A stretch of 64,000 nt of DNA from Lelliottia wanjuensis (GCF_030238365.1 NZ_JASSOT010000062.1:124001-188000), one strand, 5' to 3'; positions 33,677 to 46,086 are shown, counted from the first letter of the stretch. The notes: generated from the letters alone by a model not told the origin. Numbers and translations: made by a program.

Positions 33677-36025
33677 ATGAAAAAACGTATCCCCACCCTC
33701 CTGGCCACCATGATCGCCGCCGCTCTGTACAGTCAACAGGGCATGGCCGCCGATCTTGCCTCGCAATGTATGCTGGGCATTCCAAGCTATGATCGCCCAC
33801 TGGTGCAGGGTGATACCAATAACTTGCCTGTCACGATTAATGCCGACCACGCGAAGGGGAACTACCCTGATAACGCGACCTTCACGGGTAATGTCGACAT
33901 TAACCAGGGTAACAGCCGTCTGCAGGCGGACGAAGTTCAGCTGCATCAGAAGCAACCCGAGGGCGCGGCTGAGCCGGTCCGAACGGTGGATGCTCTGGGC
34001 AATGTGCACTATGACGACAATCAGGTCATCCTGAAAGGTCCGAAAGGCTGGGCAAACCTGAATACTAAAGATACCAACGTCTGGGAAGGTGATTACCAGA
34101 TGGTGGGTCGCCAGGGGCGCGGTAAAGCGGACCTGATGAAACAGCGCGGCGAAAACCGCTACACCATTCTGGAGAACGGCTCCTTCACTTCCTGTCTGCC
34201 GGGTTCCAATACCTGGAGCGTGGTCGGGAGCGAAGTGATCCACGACCGCGAAGAGGAAGTGGCGGAGATCTGGAATGCGCGCTTCAAACTCGGCCCGGTG
34301 CCGGTGTTCTACAGCCCCTATTTGCAGCTTCCGGTTGGCGACAAGCGTCGTTCAGGCTTCCTGATCCCGAACGCCAAGTACAGCACCTCGAACTATTTTG
34401 AGTTCTACCTGCCGTATTACTGGAACATCGCGCCCAACATGGACGCCACCATTACGCCGCACTACATCCATAAGCGCGGCAATATTCAGTGGCAGAACGA
34501 ATTCCGCTATCTGACTCAGGCGGGTTCCGGTTTGATGGAACTGGATTATCTGCCATCTGACAAGGTGTACCAGGACGAGCATCCAACAGAGGGCGATCGC
34601 CACCGCTGGTTATACTACTGGCAGCATGCGGGCGTGATGGATCAGGTGTGGCGCTTCAACGTCGACTACACCAAAGTCAGCGACCCTTACTATTTTAATG
34701 ATTTCGATTCTAAGTACGGTTCCAGTACTGACGGCTATGCGACGCAGAAATTCAGCGTCGGTTATGCCATCCAGAACTTTAACGCCACGGTATCGACCAA
34801 GCAGTTCCAGGTCTTCAGCAACCAGACGCGTAGCACCTACGGCGCCGAGCCGCAGCTGGACGTGAACTGGTATCAGAATGACGTCGGTCCGTTTGACACT
34901 CGCGTCTATGGTCAGGCAGTGCACTTCGTGAACACCAGCTCCGACATGCCGGAAGCCACGCGTGTGCACCTTGAGCCGACGATCAACCTGCCTTTATCTA
35001 ACGACTGGGCGAGTCTGAACACCGAAGCCAAGATGATGGCGACCCATTATCAGCAGAAGAATCTGGACACGTATAACGCCCGTTACGGCACCGATCTCGA
35101 AGAGTCCGTTAACCGCGTGCTGCCGCAGTTCAAAATGGATGGCAAGCTGATTTTCGAACGTGATATGAATCTGGCGAGCGGGTATACCCAGACGCTGGAG
35201 CCGCGCATGCAGTACCTGTATGTGCCGTATCGCGATCAAAGCAAAATCCAGAACTACGACTCCTCTTTCCTCCAGTCCGACTATAGCGGCCTGTTCCGCG
35301 ATCGGACTTATGGTGGCCTTGACCGTATCGCCTCCGCGAACCAGGTCACGACCGGTGTGACAACTCGCGTATATGATGATGCTGCGGTTGAACGTTTTAA
35401 CGTTTCTGTTGGTCAAATCTACTACTTCACCGAAGCACGTACCGGTGATGACAACATTAACTGGGAGAAAGACAACAAAACGGGTGCCCTGGTGTGGGCG
35501 GGCGATACCTACTGGCGTATGACCGATCGCTGGGGTCTGCGCGGTGGTCTGCAGTACGACACACGACTGGATAATGTCGCGACCAGCAGCGCCAGCATTG
35601 AATATCGCCGTGATGAGGACCGGATGGTGCAGTTGACCTACCGTTACGCCAGCCCGGAATATATTCAGGCGACGCTGCCAAACTACGCCACCGCCGATCA
35701 GTACAAGGACGGTATTGCGCAGGTCGGTGGTGCGGCAAGCTGGCCGATCGCCGATCGCTGGTCCATTGTGGGCGCTTACTACTTCGACACCAATACCAGC
35801 AAGCCAGCGGATCAGATGGTTGGCTTGCAATATAACTCCTGCTGTTACGCGCTTCGCGTCGGTTACGAACGCAAGCTTAACGGCTGGGATACCACGAATA
35901 ATCAGAGCAAATACGATAACGTCATTGGCTTCAATGTCGAACTGCGCGGCCTGAGCTCCAACTACGGCCTGGGCACGCAGCAGATGCTGCGCTCGAACAT
36001 TCTGCCATATCGTAGTTCCTTGTAA
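33677..36025 (+). CDS. lptD: LptD, LPS-assembly outer membrane protein
   Basis: Beta-barrel translocon that, with LptE, inserts lipopolysaccharide into the outer leaflet. The 782 residues match E. coli (784). A signal peptide ends at GMAA, then an OstA/LptA-like jellyroll (about 40-200) precedes the barrel. Cysteines that form the essential disulfides are present: C31 (ASQC), CLPG (about 173) and the adjacent CC pair (about 722). First gene of the lptD-surA-pdxA-rsmA-apaG-apaH cluster. Confidence 0.97.
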   Translation: MKKRIPTLLATMIAAALYSQQGMAADLASQCMLGIPSYDRPLVQGDTNNLPVTINADHAKGNYPDNATFTGNVDINQGNSRLQADEVQLHQKQPEGAAEPVRTVDALGNVHYDDNQVILKGPKGWANLNTKDTNVWEGDYQMVGRQGRGKADLMKQRGENRYTILENGSFTSCLPGSNTWSVVGSEVIHDREEEVAEIWNARFKLGPVPVFYSPYLQLPVGDKRRSGFLIPNAKYSTSNYFEFYLPYYWNIAPNMDATITPHYIHKRGNIQWQNEFRYLTQAGSGLMELDYLPSDKVYQDEHPTEGDRHRWLYYWQHAGVMDQVWRFNVDYTKVSDPYYFNDFDSKYGSSTDGYATQKFSVGYAIQNFNATVSTKQFQVFSNQTRSTYGAEPQLDVNWYQNDVGPFDTRVYGQAVHFVNTSSDMPEATRVHLEPTINLPLSNDWASLNTEAKMMATHYQQKNLDTYNARYGTDLEESVNRVLPQFKMDGKLIFERDMNLASGYTQTLEPRMQYLYVPYRDQSKIQNYDSSFLQSDYSGLFRDRTYGGLDRIASANQVTTGVTTRVYDDAAVERFNVSVGQIYYFTEARTGDDNINWEKDNKTGALVWAGDTYWRMTDRWGLRGGLQYDTRLDNVATSSASIEYRRDEDRMVQLTYRYASPEYIQATLPNYATADQYKDGIAQVGGAASWPIADRWSIVGAYYFDTNTSKPADQMVGLQYNSCCYALRVGYERKLNGWDTTNNQSKYDNVIGFNVELRGLSSNYGLGTQQMLRSNILPYRSSL

Positions 36026-36078
36026 TGTGCTTGATTTACAACGCCATCCGCTTTGCGGTTAATTGAAATGGAAAAAGT

Positions 36079-37365
36079 ATGAAGAACTGGAAAACGCTGC
36101 TGCTCGGTATCGCTATGGTTGCGAACACCAGCTATGCCGCGCCACAGGTTGTTGATAAAGTCGCCGCCGTTGTGAACAACGGTGTAGTACTTGAGAGCGA
36201 CGTTACTGGTTTAATGCAATCTGTGAAGCTCAATTCGGGCGAGGCAGGTCAGCAACTTCCCGATGACGCCACGCTGCGCCATCAGATCCTCGAACGTCTG
36301 ATCATGGATCAGATTGTGCTGCAGATGGGTCAGAAAATGGGTGTGAAGGTGACCGATCAGCAGCTCGATGAGGCCATCGCTAACATTTCCAAGCAGAACA
36401 ACATGACGCTCGACCAGATGCGCAGCCGTCTGGCTTACGATGGCATCAGCTACGCGACCTACCGGAATCAGATCCGCAAAGAGATGCTGATTTCTGAAGT
36501 GCGTAACAACGAAGTGCGTCGTCGCGTCACTATCCTGCCACAGGAAGTGGATCAGCTGGCGAAGCAGGTTGGCAGTCAGAACGATGCCAGCACTGAGCTG
36601 AACCTGAGCCACATCCTGATTCCTCTCCCGGAAAACCCAACCTCCGATCAGGCGGCTGAAGCGGAAAGTCAGGCGCGCTCTATCGTGGATCAGGCGCGTA
36701 ACGGCAGTGACTTCGGCAAACTGGCGATCAGCTACTCTGCAGACCAGCAGGCGCTGAAAGGCGGCCAGATGGGCTGGGGTCGTATTCAGGAGCTGCCGTC
36801 TATCTTTGCGCAGGCGCTAAGCACGGCGAAGAAAGGCGACATTATCGGTCCAATCCGTTCCGGTGTGGGCTTCCACATTCTGAAAGTGAACGATATGCGC
36901 GGCCAGAGCCAGAGCATTTCTGTGACCGAAGTTCACGCTCGTCACATCCTGCTGAAGCCGTCTCCGATCATGACTGACGATCAGGCGCGCGTGAAACTGG
37001 AGCAGATTGCTGCGGACATTAAGAGCGGTAAAACCTCGTTCGCCAATGCCGCGAAAGAGTTCTCTCAGGATCCAGGCTCTGCAAACCAGGGCGGCGATCT
37101 GGGCTGGGCGGCAGCGGATATCTACGATCCGGCCTTCCGCGATGCGCTGATGAAGCTGAACAAAGGCCAGATGAGCGCGCCGGTTCACTCCTCCTTCGGC
37201 TGGCACTTGATCGAGCTGATGGATACCCGCAACGTGGATAAAACCGATGCGGCGCAGAAAGACCGCGCTTACCGTATGCTGTTCAACCGTAAGTTCTCTG
37301 AAGAAGCGGCGACCTGGATGCAGGAACAACGCGCCAGTGCTTACGTGAAAATCCTGAGCAACTAA
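36079..37365 (+). CDS. surA: SurA, periplasmic chaperone/PPIase
   Basis: Chaperone for outer-membrane beta-barrel proteins such as LptD. Exactly 428 residues as in E. coli. A signal peptide (ends TSYAAP, about residue 20) is followed by the N-terminal chaperone domain, two parvulin domains (about 172-270, [12 protein letters not shown]; and about 282-382, [13 protein letters not shown]), and a C-terminal helix. Located 53 bases after lptD; its TAA overlaps the pdxA ATG. Confidence 0.98.
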   Translation: MKNWKTLLLGIAMVANTSYAAPQVVDKVAAVVNNGVVLESDVTGLMQSVKLNSGEAGQQLPDDATLRHQILERLIMDQIVLQMGQKMGVKVTDQQLDEAIANISKQNNMTLDQMRSRLAYDGISYATYRNQIRKEMLISEVRNNEVRRRVTILPQEVDQLAKQVGSQNDASTELNLSHILIPLPENPTSDQAAEAESQARSIVDQARNGSDFGKLAISYSADQQALKGGQMGWGRIQELPSIFAQALSTAKKGDIIGPIRSGVGFHILKVNDMRGQSQSISVTEVHARHILLKPSPIMTDDQARVKLEQIAADIKSGKTSFANAAKEFSQDPGSANQGGDLGWAAADIYDPAFRDALMKLNKGQMSAPVHSSFGWHLIELMDTRNVDKTDAAQKDRAYRMLFNRKFSEEAATWMQEQRASAYVKILSN

Positions 37366-38351
37366 TGAAACCACAACGTGTTGTCATCACTCCCGGCGAA
37401 CCCGCCGGGATTGGTCCTGACCTCGTCGTCCAGCTCGCACAGCAGAGCTGGCCGGTGGAACTGGTTGTCTGCGCTGATGAAACACTGTTAAAAGACCGGG
37501 CTGAATGGCTCGGTCTGCCTTTAACGCTCCTGCACTACGACGCCAGCCAAACACCTGTTCCGCAAACGGCGGGCACATTAACGATTCTTCCGGTTCCCCT
37601 TCGCGCTCCTGTCACGCCCGGTCTGCTCAGTACCGAAAACGGTCACTACGTTGTCGAGACGCTGGCGCGCGCCTGCGATGGTTGCCTGAGCGGTGAATTT
37701 GCCGCGTTGATTACCGGGCCAGTGCATAAAGGCGTGATTAACGACGCGGGTGTGCCTTTTACCGGCCATACGGAGTTCTTTGAAGAGCGTTCCCACAGCG
37801 ACAACGTGGTAATGATGCTGGCAACAGAAGAGTTGCGCGTTGCGCTGGTGACGACCCATTTACCACTGAAAGCCATTTCAGAGGCGATCACGCCAGACCT
37901 GCTGCGCGAAATCATCACCATTTTGCATCACGACCTGCAAACCAAATTCGGCATTAAGGCACCGCATATTCTGGTCTGCGGGCTGAACCCGCATGCGGGC
38001 GAAGGCGGGCATATGGGCACGGAAGAGATCGATACCATCATTCCGGTGCTGGAAGAGATGCGCGGCAAAGGGATGAATCTTAGCGGGCCGCTGCCTGCTG
38101 ATACCCTTTTCCAGGCTAAATATCTCGATAACGCGGATGCGGTGCTCGCGATGTACCACGATCAGGGCCTGCCCGTGCTAAAATACCAGGGATTTGGCCG
38201 CGCCGTGAACATCACGCTCGGTTTACCCTTTATTCGAACGTCCGTGGACCACGGCACTGCGCTGGATCTGGCAGGAAAAGGCCAGGCGGATGTCGGCAGT
38301 TTTATTACGGCGCTTAATCTCGCCATCAAAATGATTGTTAATACTCAATGA
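37365..38351 (+). CDS. pdxA: PdxA, 4-hydroxythreonine-4-phosphate dehydrogenase
   Basis: NAD-dependent oxidation of 4-phosphohydroxy-L-threonine in the DXP-dependent pyridoxal phosphate pathway. The 328 residues match E. coli (329). [10 protein letters not shown] at the N-terminus, [13 protein letters not shown] with GHTEF (about 120-142; metal histidine), and [14 protein letters not shown] (about 264) are intact. Overlaps surA by one base and rsmA by four. Confidence 0.97.
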   Translation: MKPQRVVITPGEPAGIGPDLVVQLAQQSWPVELVVCADETLLKDRAEWLGLPLTLLHYDASQTPVPQTAGTLTILPVPLRAPVTPGLLSTENGHYVVETLARACDGCLSGEFAALITGPVHKGVINDAGVPFTGHTEFFEERSHSDNVVMMLATEELRVALVTTHLPLKAISEAITPDLLREIITILHHDLQTKFGIKAPHILVCGLNPHAGEGGHMGTEEIDTIIPVLEEMRGKGMNLSGPLPADTLFQAKYLDNADAVLAMYHDQGLPVLKYQGFGRAVNITLGLPFIRTSVDHGTALDLAGKGQADVGSFITALNLAIKMIVNTQ

Positions 38352-39169
38352 ATACTAGAGTCCATCAGGGCCACTTAGCCCGCAAACGCTTCGGGCAAAA
38401 CTTCCTTAACGATCAGTTCGTTATCGAAAGCATCGTCTCCGCCATTAATCCACAGAAAGGCCAGGCGATGGTCGAAATCGGTCCGGGCCTTGCGGCGCTG
38501 ACGGAGCCTGTGGGTGAACGCCTCGACGAAATGACGGTTATCGAGCTGGACCGCGATCTGGCCGCTCGTCTGCAAACGCATCCGTTCCTTGGTCCTAAGC
38601 TGACGATTTATCAGCAGGACGCCATGACCATGAACTTCGCCGAGCTGTCCGAGAAGCTGGGCCAGCCGCTGCGCGTGTTCGGCAACCTGCCGTATAACAT
38701 CTCCACGCCGCTGATGTTCCATCTGTTTAGCTATACTGATGCCATTGCCGACATGCACTTCATGCTGCAAAAAGAGGTCGTCAACCGACTGGTTGCAGGG
38801 CCGAACAGTAAAGCGTATGGTCGATTGAGCGTCATGGCGCAATACTATTGCCAGATTATCCCGGTGCTGGAAGTGCCGCCAACGGCGTTTACGCCAGCGC
38901 CAAAAGTGGATTCAGCGGTCGTGCGTCTGGTGCCACACGCCGTGATGCCGTATCCGGTTAAAGAGCTGCGTGTGCTGAGCCGCATCACCACTGAGGCCTT
39001 TAACCAGCGTCGTAAAACGATTCGTAACAGCCTGGGTAACTCGTTTACCGTCGAAGTGCTGACCGAATTAGGTATCGATCCAGCGATGCGTGCGGAAAAC
39101 ATTTCCGTTGAGCAGTACTGTAAGTTGGCTAACTACATCAGCGACAACGCACCGCCAAAGGAGAGCTAA
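38348..39169 (+). CDS. rsmA: RsmA (KsgA), 16S rRNA dimethyladenosine transferase
   Basis: Dimethylates A1518 and A1519 in the 16S rRNA 3' hairpin during 30S maturation; its loss gives kasugamycin resistance. The 273 residues match E. coli. SAM motif [12 protein letters not shown] (about residues 41-51), IELDRD (about 65) and the catalytic NLPYNIST (about 113-120) are intact. Overlaps pdxA (ATGA) and precedes apaG by three bases. Confidence 0.98.
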   Translation: MNTRVHQGHLARKRFGQNFLNDQFVIESIVSAINPQKGQAMVEIGPGLAALTEPVGERLDEMTVIELDRDLAARLQTHPFLGPKLTIYQQDAMTMNFAELSEKLGQPLRVFGNLPYNISTPLMFHLFSYTDAIADMHFMLQKEVVNRLVAGPNSKAYGRLSVMAQYYCQIIPVLEVPPTAFTPAPKVDSAVVRLVPHAVMPYPVKELRVLSRITTEAFNQRRKTIRNSLGNSFTVEVLTELGIDPAMRAENISVEQYCKLANYISDNAPPKES

Positions 39170-39172
39170 GCC

Positions 39173-39550
39173 ATGATTGATTCGCCCCGCGTATGTGTTC
39201 AGGTGCAAAGTGTCTATATCGAGTCTCAGTCCACGCCGGACGAAGAACGTTTTGTTTTTGCTTACACCGTGACCATTCGCAATCTGGGGCGGATGCCTGT
39301 GCAACTGCTCGGGCGCTACTGGCTTATCACCAACGGCAATGGCCGTGAAATTGAAGTCCAGGGGGAAGGTGTGGTCGGCGAACAGCCCCACATCGCCCCT
39401 GGCGAAGAGTTTCAGTACACCAGCGGTGCCGTCATAGAGACACCGATGGGCACCATGCAGGGCCATTACGAAATGGTCGATCCAGACGGCAATACCTTCC
39501 GTATTGCTGTTCCTGTTTTCCGTCTCGCCGTTCCTACTTTCATTCATTAA
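39173..39550 (+). CDS. apaG: ApaG, FN3-fold protein
   Basis: Small beta-sandwich protein of the DUF525/ApaG family; it is conserved next to apaH but its cellular role is not firmly defined. Exactly 125 residues as in E. coli. The family block [20 protein letters not shown], then [20 protein letters not shown], is intact. Four bases separate it from apaH. Confidence 0.95.
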   Translation: MIDSPRVCVQVQSVYIESQSTPDEERFVFAYTVTIRNLGRMPVQLLGRYWLITNGNGREIEVQGEGVVGEQPHIAPGEEFQYTSGAVIETPMGTMQGHYEMVDPDGNTFRIAVPVFRLAVPTFIH

Positions 39551-39554
39551 AAAT

Positions 39555-40403
39555 ATGTCTACATATCTCATTGGCGACGTTCACGGTTGCTACGATGAAC
39601 TGATCGCATTGCTAAAACAGGTCGATTTTACGCCTGGACAAGACACCCTCTGGCTGACGGGCGATTTAGTGGCGCGCGGGCCGGGCTCACTGGACGTCTT
39701 GCGCTTCGTTAAATCGCTGGGCGACAGCGTGCGCGTGGTGCTGGGTAATCACGATCTGCATCTGCTGGCGGTGTTTGCCGGCATCAGTCGCAACAAGCCG
39801 AAAGACAGGATCACGCCGCTGCTGGAAGCACCAGACGCCGACGAGCTGCTCAACTGGCTGCGTCGTCAGCCGCTGCTGCAGGTCGACGAAGAGAAGAAGC
39901 TGGTGATGGCCCACGCCGGGATCACGCCGCAGTGGGATCTGCAGACCGCCAAAGAGTGCGCGCGCGACGTCGAAGCGGTGCTGGCGAGCGACTCCTATCC
40001 GTTCTTCCTCGATGCGATGTACGGCGATATGCCGAACAACTGGAGCCCGGAGCTGAGCGGTCTCGCGCGCCTGCGCTTCGTCACCAATGCCTTTACCCGC
40101 ATGCGCTACTGCTTCCCGAACGGTCAGCTGGATATGTACTGCAAAGACACGCCGGAAAACGCTCCTGCGCCGCTGAAGCCGTGGTTTGCCATTCCTGGCC
40201 CGGTAACGGATGAGTACAGCGTGGTGTTTGGCCACTGGGCGTCGCTCGAAGGCAAAGGCACACCAGAAAATATTTACGGGCTGGATACGGGATGCTGCTG
40301 GGGCGGGGATTTAACCTGTCTGCGCTGGGAAGATAAGACGTATTTTGTTCAGCCGTCGAACCGGCATCTTGAGTTAGGGGATGGCGAGGCGGTTACCTCC
40401 TGA
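39555..40403 (+). CDS. apaH: ApaH, diadenosine tetraphosphatase
   Basis: Symmetrically cleaves Ap4A to two ADP and also decaps Np4-capped RNA. The ATG at 39555 gives 282 residues (E. coli 280); an earlier in-frame ATG at 39504 lies in apaG. The metallophosphoesterase motifs [10 protein letters not shown] (residues 6-15), [10 protein letters not shown] (about 36) and VLGNHDLH (about 63) are intact. Last gene of the cluster; a BIME array follows. Confidence 0.97.
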   Translation: MSTYLIGDVHGCYDELIALLKQVDFTPGQDTLWLTGDLVARGPGSLDVLRFVKSLGDSVRVVLGNHDLHLLAVFAGISRNKPKDRITPLLEAPDADELLNWLRRQPLLQVDEEKKLVMAHAGITPQWDLQTAKECARDVEAVLASDSYPFFLDAMYGDMPNNWSPELSGLARLRFVTNAFTRMRYCFPNGQLDMYCKDTPENAPAPLKPWFAIPGPVTDEYSVVFGHWASLEGKGTPENIYGLDTGCCWGGDLTCLRWEDKTYFVQPSNRHLELGDGEAVTS

Positions 40404-40408
40404 TGTCA

Positions 40409-40709
40409 TTGCCGGATGGCGGCCTACGTTCTTAGATGGTCTTTCGTAGGCCTGATAAGCGAAGCGCCATCAGGCAAACTCACCGCACAAGTGCCGGATG
40501 GCGGCTTCGCCTTATCCGGCCTACGTTCTTAAAGATGGCCCTTCGTAGGCCTGATAAGCGAAGCGCCATCAGGCAAACTTACCGCACGAATGCCGAATGG
40601 CGGCTTCGCCTTATCCGGCCTACGTTCTTAAAGATGGTCCTTCGTAGGCCTGATAAGCGAAGCGCCATCAGGCAAACTCACCGCACGAATGCCAAATGGC
40701 GGCTTCGCC

Positions 40710-40711
<2 letters not shown>
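40409..40711. repeat. BIME array with exact 99-bp period, apaH-folA
   Basis: Alternating REP palindromes fill the gap between convergent apaH and folA. The anchor CGTAGGCCTGATAAGCG recurs at 40445, 40544 and 40643, exactly 99 bases apart. Each unit contains one CCTGATAAGCG-type and one CCGGATGGCGG-type REP plus linker (CGTTCTTAAAGATGG). A shortened unit lies on the left, and the right end abuts the folA stop codon. The spacing is a multiple of three, which creates a spurious 114-codon frame. Confidence 0.93.
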
Positions 40712-41227
<516 letters not shown>

Positions 41228-41303
41228 CGGAAAGCTTAATCTTTCGTCGACTGGCGGCAGAGTAAAGAACGGGAAATATTTCAATATTGCTGGCAACTCC
41301 ACT

Positions 41304-43169
41304 TCACGCCAGAGGTTTACTCTCCGGTTCATCCTTAGGATCGCCGGTATGTTTGCCCTCTTCCGTGCCCTGCCAGCCGTGACGCTGAGTCAACGACAGA
41401 TGATTTCGATCCTCATTGATGATCTCCGTCAGCATCGCGCTGGTGCGTTTCACTACCGCAGCGCGGGACGTCGCATCCTCTTCGGCCATCTCCACCATCT
41501 CTTCGACCATCCCGGTGTTAAACCGGCGGAACAGATCGGCCCGCTCGCGCGCTTCATAGGCACCCAGCCCTAATCCTTCCAGCGCCATGCGCCCGGACTT
41601 CAGCGCCCCTTCGAAGGTTTCACGCTCCGGCGCTTCCACCCCGGCCTGACGCAGCTTGATGTAGTGGTCCACATCGCGCGCACGGGAGATGATTTTCAGG
41701 TTCGGGAAATGCTCCATCGCCAGCTCAGCCAGTTGGAGGCTGGCCTGCGGATCGTCAATCGCGTTAATCAGCACCTCGGCTTTCGCCGCCCCGGCGGATT
41801 CCAGCAGATCGACGCGCGTCGCATCGCCGTAAAAGACCTTCATGCCAAATTTACGCAGAGTTTCAATGTGGTCAGGATCGTGATCCAGAATGACCATTTT
41901 CACCCCGCTGGAGAGCAGCAAGCGGCCGGTGATCTGTCCGAAGCGGCCAAACCCGGCGATGATGACCCGCGGCTGTTCTTCGTCAATCTCATCCGCTTCG
42001 CGATCCTGCCCGCTGCCGGATTGCTCCAGACGCGTAAGCAGCACCAGTAAAATCGGCGTGGCCGCCATCGACAGCGCCACCGCCAGGGTCAGCGCCTTCG
42101 CCCACTCGGCGTCGAGCACGTTCGCCATCTGCGCCGCACCAAACACCACGAAGGCAAATTCACTCCCCTGCCCCAGCAAAACCGCAAACCAGCGGCGCTG
42201 TTTATTCGGCACATTCAGCGGGCGGGCGATCAGCCACAGCATGCCCATTTTAATGACCAGGAAACCGACCAGCAGGATCAGAATGCGCAGCGGGTGCGTC
42301 ACCAGCGTGCCAAAGTCGATGGACATCCCGACGCCGATAAAGAACAGCCCCAGCAGCAGGCCCTTAAAGGGTTCGATATCGCTTTCCAGCGCATGACGGT
42401 ATTCGGAGCTGGCGAGCAGCACGCCCGCGAGAAATGCGCCCATCGCCATCGACAGACCGGCCTCTTCGAGCAGCAGACCAAAGCCGAAGACCAGGAACAG
42501 GGCCACGGCGCTGAACACTTCCCGCAGACCGGAGCGCGCGACAAATCGCAGCAGCGGACGCGTCACATACCGGCCCAACAGGATCACCAGCGCCAGCGCG
42601 CCCGCCACTTTCAGCGCCGACAGGGCGAAGGCCCCCAGCGTAGTGGACGAACCGCTCGCCGCCAGCAGCGGGATCATCGCCACCAGCGGAATCGCGGCGA
42701 TATCCTGGAACAGCAAAACGGAGAAGGTACTGCGCCCCATCTGGGACACCGTCAGGTTGCGCTCATTCATCGCCTGCATGGCAATCGCCGTCGAGGAGAG
42801 CGCAAGAGTCATGCCGATCAGCTCGGCGACCTTCCAGTCCATCCCGAGCAGAATACAGAATCCGCCCAGCAGCGCGCCGCAGGCGATCATCTGCAACGCC
42901 CCGCCGCCAAACACCGAGGCGCGCAGTTTCCACAGACGCTGCGGGTCGAGCTCCAGACCAATGACAAACAGCATCAGCACCACGCCGATTTCGGCAAAAT
43001 GCAGAATAGACTCGGCGTCAGTGACCAGCCCCAGCCCCCACGGGCCGATGGCGCAACCGGCGATCAAATACCCGAGCACCGAGCCCAGGCCCAGGCGCAC
43101 CGCCACCGGAACGATCAGCGCGGCCGCACCCAGGTAGATCAATGCCTGTATCAGCGTATGGCTATCCAT
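41304..43169 (-). CDS. kefC: KefC, glutathione-regulated potassium efflux channel
   Basis: Potassium efflux system gated by glutathione adducts, acidifying the cytoplasm to protect from electrophiles. From the ATG at 43169 ([20 protein letters not shown]) it has 621 residues versus 620 in E. coli; an earlier ATG at 43349 lies in kefF. The CPA2 antiporter-like membrane domain (about 1-380) precedes a cytosolic KTN/RCK domain with Rossmann motif [16 protein letters not shown] (about 402) and DHDPDHIE. The start overlaps kefF by eight bases. Confidence 0.97.
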   Translation of the reverse strand: MDSHTLIQALIYLGAAALIVPVAVRLGLGSVLGYLIAGCAIGPWGLGLVTDAESILHFAEIGVVLMLFVIGLELDPQRLWKLRASVFGGGALQMIACGALLGGFCILLGMDWKVAELIGMTLALSSTAIAMQAMNERNLTVSQMGRSTFSVLLFQDIAAIPLVAMIPLLAASGSSTTLGAFALSALKVAGALALVILLGRYVTRPLLRFVARSGLREVFSAVALFLVFGFGLLLEEAGLSMAMGAFLAGVLLASSEYRHALESDIEPFKGLLLGLFFIGVGMSIDFGTLVTHPLRILILLVGFLVIKMGMLWLIARPLNVPNKQRRWFAVLLGQGSEFAFVVFGAAQMANVLDAEWAKALTLAVALSMAATPILLVLLTRLEQSGSGQDREADEIDEEQPRVIIAGFGRFGQITGRLLLSSGVKMVILDHDPDHIETLRKFGMKVFYGDATRVDLLESAGAAKAEVLINAIDDPQASLQLAELAMEHFPNLKIISRARDVDHYIKLRQAGVEAPERETFEGALKSGRMALEGLGLGAYEARERADLFRRFNTGMVEEMVEMAEEDATSRAAVVKRTSAMLTEIINEDRNHLSLTQRHGWQGTEEGKHTGDPKDEPESKPLA

Positions 43170-43692
43170 GGTGGTGCTCCTGCCAGTCGAGTAGACGTTG
43201 TTTGTAGTGACGGGCCTGCGCCTGCAAGGTTTCGTCATCGCAGACAAAGGTGCAGTGCATGGCGAAAGGCGGCAGCCACTGCAATCCGCAGTACACCGCC
43301 GTCGCCTGCAATGGCTGAGACAGCACCTCAAATCCCGGATGTTCGCCAATATCGAAATGACTTTCCCCGCCGCCAGTGGTAACGGCCCACATCAGGCTTT
43401 TGCCTTTCAGCGCGTGACCGTTATGCCCGTAGGCCCAGCCGTGGGAGAAGACTTTGTCGATCCACAGTTTGAGCAGCGGCGGCGTGCTGTACCACTGCAT
43501 CGGGTGCTGCCAGACGATCAGATCCGCGCGGGCAATCGCCTCCTGTTCGGCGGCAATATCGATGTTGAAATCGGGATAGAGTTGATAGAGGGAGCGTATT
43601 TCTACGCCGTCAATTTCCCTGACTTGATCGAGCATTCGCTTATTCGCATGCGAGTGTTGCGGATAAGGATGCGCATAAATTATCAGAATCAT
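43162..43692 (-). CDS. kefF: KefF, ancillary oxidoreductase of KefC
   Basis: FMN-dependent quinone reductase that is required for full KefC activity. From the ATG at 43692 ([20 protein letters not shown]) it has 176 residues, equal to E. coli; the in-frame ATG at 43725 is eleven codons earlier and not supported by the family. Flavodoxin-like fold, with [19 protein letters not shown] (about 67-85) and TTGGGESHF (about 113) at the FMN site. Overlaps kefC. Confidence 0.97.
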   Translation of the reverse strand: MILIIYAHPYPQHSHANKRMLDQVREIDGVEIRSLYQLYPDFNIDIAAEQEAIARADLIVWQHPMQWYSTPPLLKLWIDKVFSHGWAYGHNGHALKGKSLMWAVTTGGGESHFDIGEHPGFEVLSQPLQATAVYCGLQWLPPFAMHCTFVCDDETLQAQARHYKQRLLDWQEHHHG

Positions 43693-43788
43693 TCGGAGCT
43701 CTTTACGGAAGGAACATCTGATCAAGCATATCCCATTGGCGGTAAAACAAAAACGAGATACATAAGCACAGCAAATGTATCGGAGTTG

Positions 43789-44640
43789 TCACCGCATCCC
43801 GTGATGATGCTGGCGGCAAATCGGACACAGGGAGGTCTGCGGATGCCAGGCATAAAACGGGCGGGAGCACGCCAGGCAGGAGGTCTCAAACAAGGGGTGA
43901 ACGATCGCCCCGGCTTTGCGCGTTTCAGGCACAATGCGTATGGCATCAACCGGACAGACCGCCTCGCACGCTTTGCAGCCGGTGCACTGCCGGGCGTCGA
44001 GGGCAAAGGCTCCCGCCTCTAGCACTAACGCCTTCGGGGAACAGACCCGGCTGCACGCCGCGCAGGCGACACACCGTTCAGGATCGAGCTGCAGCGTAAA
44101 CTGTTGATACTGCGGAAAAGCCTTCGAGAGCGGCTCCACCTCCACAGAAACGCCTTTCTCCACGCCTGACAAACGGCGGCGTCCGCGATCGAGAGATGCT
44201 AGCTGCGGCGGAAAAATCTGCCACGCGGGTTCGTCCAGTTCGCGCAGCTTAAGATTGAGCGCCGCGATAGCGAGGCCCCAGTGAGGATGTTCATCCAGAT
44301 CGATATCCACACCGCGAATATGATGTTGAACATGCCACAGCAGGAGTTCGTTGATGTCAGGCGCAATGGCCGTGAAGGGCGCGATCAGCCGTTGAGCGAG
44401 AGTGTGCCTTCGGGGAGGTTCAAGGTGCGCAATGGCTCCCACGGGGCAGACAAACAGACAACGGCCACAGCGCAGGCACAGTTCGTCGTTAAGCGCTGCG
44501 CCCTCGCCTGTTACCGTCAGCGCATCTGCCGGGCAATTGTCCACGCAGGCGCGGCAGGTTGCACGTCGAAGCGAGCGGCGTAAACATGACTCGCCCACCG
44601 CGGGTGGCGGTGGGGAGTCAGCTAAAGCGAAACGCAGCAT
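43789..44640 (-). CDS. Polyferredoxin-like 4Fe-4S protein of a DMSO-reductase-type operon
   Basis: Unnamed 283-residue cytosolic protein. Two pairs of ferredoxin motifs are visible: CRACVDNCPADAL (about 29-41) with CLRCGRCLFVCPVGAI (about 55-70), and CVACAACSRVCSPKAL (about 190) with CTGCKACEAVCPVDAI (about 219). A C-terminal CLACSRP...CPICRQHHHG looks like a zinc-ribbon or rubredoxin-like knuckle. It shares TGATG with the anchor gene, so it is translationally coupled as the fourth operon member. A role in electron transfer or cofactor loading is inferred; no signal peptide is seen. Confidence 0.85.
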   Translation of the reverse strand: MLRFALADSPPPPAVGESCLRRSLRRATCRACVDNCPADALTVTGEGAALNDELCLRCGRCLFVCPVGAIAHLEPPRRHTLAQRLIAPFTAIAPDINELLLWHVQHHIRGVDIDLDEHPHWGLAIAALNLKLRELDEPAWQIFPPQLASLDRGRRRLSGVEKGVSVEVEPLSKAFPQYQQFTLQLDPERCVACAACSRVCSPKALVLEAGAFALDARQCTGCKACEAVCPVDAIRIVPETRKAGAIVHPLFETSCLACSRPFYAWHPQTSLCPICRQHHHGMR

Positions 44641-45464
44641 CAGTGAATGCTAAAGAACGCAAAGCGCAGCAGAACTTCGGCTATCAGCAATAATGCGCCA
44701 CCGGCGTACAGCCACACCTGGCGAGAGCGAAGTGCGCCGCAGGCAAAGGCCAGCGCACCGACGACGGAGAGCGACCAGCCCCACAAACGCAGCTCAGCGG
44801 TGGTTTTGAACGCCTCCAGCGGCTGATGCGGGAACATCAGCGCGTCACTCAGTCCGGCCCCGGACAGCCACGACATATAAGGAATTTGCGTCAGCAGCCG
44901 AACCAGAACGGCTACCACTACCAGCGCCATCATCCCGCGGGCAAGCGAGCTATTACGCAGGGGCAGCAGCACACTGGCCACCACCGCGCCGACAATGGCT
45001 ACCGACCCATAAAACATCACCAGAGTATTGGCATGCATCCAGGTGATCACCGAGGTATGCATGTAGATCTGGCTCATGCAATACACGTCGATCAGCCCCA
45101 GCAGCAGCGCCAGCGGCATCAACCCCTTCCAGAGCGATCCTTTCATCAGCGAGGCCAAAAAGCCCAACCCGGCGAAGGCCAGGAACAGGCTGGCAAATAC
45201 GATCTCACGACTCAGCCACGAACTGTTGAAATGGCGCAGGGCGTTGAAGGCGTTAAGCGGATATCCCAGATGGAATACCGATGCCAGCAGGCCCAGTCCG
45301 GCCATGACGCAGACGATAAAGATCGGCAGTTGCGGCCGTTCCGTCGACAGCCGAGTGGAATAACGCGGCGTGCTGCCCGACCACAGGTTCAGGGTCAGAA
45401 AGAGCGTCAGCCCGACGGCCCCCTGCAGTAGCAGGGTAAAGATTAACAGCGGCCACTCATGCAT
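44640..45464 (-). CDS. DmsC-like membrane anchor subunit
   Basis: Quinol-oxidising membrane subunit of a DMSO-reductase-type complex. From the ATG at 45464 (MHEWPLLIFTLLLQGAVGLT), preceded by AGGAG, it has 274 residues; the earlier ATG at 45488 is within dmsB-like sequence. About eight hydrophobic segments are visible, consistent with the DmsC family, with HLGYPLNAFNALRHFNSSWL near residue 65. Eight bases overlap the Fe-S subunit gene. Confidence 0.9.
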   Translation of the reverse strand: MHEWPLLIFTLLLQGAVGLTLFLTLNLWSGSTPRYSTRLSTERPQLPIFIVCVMAGLGLLASVFHLGYPLNAFNALRHFNSSWLSREIVFASLFLAFAGLGFLASLMKGSLWKGLMPLALLLGLIDVYCMSQIYMHTSVITWMHANTLVMFYGSVAIVGAVVASVLLPLRNSSLARGMMALVVVAVLVRLLTQIPYMSWLSGAGLSDALMFPHQPLEAFKTTAELRLWGWSLSVVGALAFACGALRSRQVWLYAGGALLLIAEVLLRFAFFSIH

Positions 45465-46086
45465 GAGGTTTCTCCTTTTTCTCTGCACCCTGATGCGCTT
45501 TGATCACCAGGCTAGGCTGGGTGATCGCCGAATCGGGCAATCCGTTCACATCGCAAAGATGGCCGAATTTTTTGCGTAACTCGTCGATCGGGCCAAACTG
45601 GATGGCTCCCAGCGGACAGGTCGCGACGCAGATCGGCTGTTCGCCCTGCGCCTGGAGATCCACGCAAAAATCGCACTTCGACATTTGCCCGGTTTGCGCG
45701 TTGAGTTGAGGTGCGCCATAAGGGCAAGACCAGGCGCAATAACCGCAGCCCACACACTTGTCAGTGTTGACGCGTACAATGCCGTCGCCAGGCCTTTTGT
45801 GCATGGCGGTGGTGGGGCAGTTCTTCGTACATATAGGATCGGCGCAATGATTGCAGGAGATGGAGAGGGTGTAGGCGAAGACATTGTTCTGCACGCCGCC
45901 CTGGCCCGTCGGCATGAACCCGCCGCCCGTCACTTCGTAAACCCGACGAAAACGGCGCCCGACGTCCAGATTATTTTTATCCTTGCACGCCACCTGGCAG
46001 GCTTTGCAGCCTGAACAGCGGGAGGAATCGATAAAGAACCCCAGCTGTTTATCGCTTACGGGTGCGTATTCCTTAAACTGACTCAT
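45457..46086 (-). CDS. DmsB-like iron-sulfur subunit
   Basis: Electron-transfer subunit with four [4Fe-4S] binding motifs: CSGCKACQVACKDKN (about residues 24-38), CNHCADPICTKNCP (about 78-91), CVGCGYCAWSCPYGAP (about 110-125) and CDFCVDLQAQGEQPICVATC (about 137-156). The 209-residue length and cysteine pattern match DmsB/YnfG. It starts 14 bases inside the catalytic gene and overlaps the anchor gene. Confidence 0.93.
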   Translation of the reverse strand: MSQFKEYAPVSDKQLGFFIDSSRCSGCKACQVACKDKNNLDVGRRFRRVYEVTGGGFMPTGQGGVQNNVFAYTLSISCNHCADPICTKNCPTTAMHKRPGDGIVRVNTDKCVGCGYCAWSCPYGAPQLNAQTGQMSKCDFCVDLQAQGEQPICVATCPLGAIQFGPIDELRKKFGHLCDVNGLPDSAITQPSLVIKAHQGAEKKEKPHA

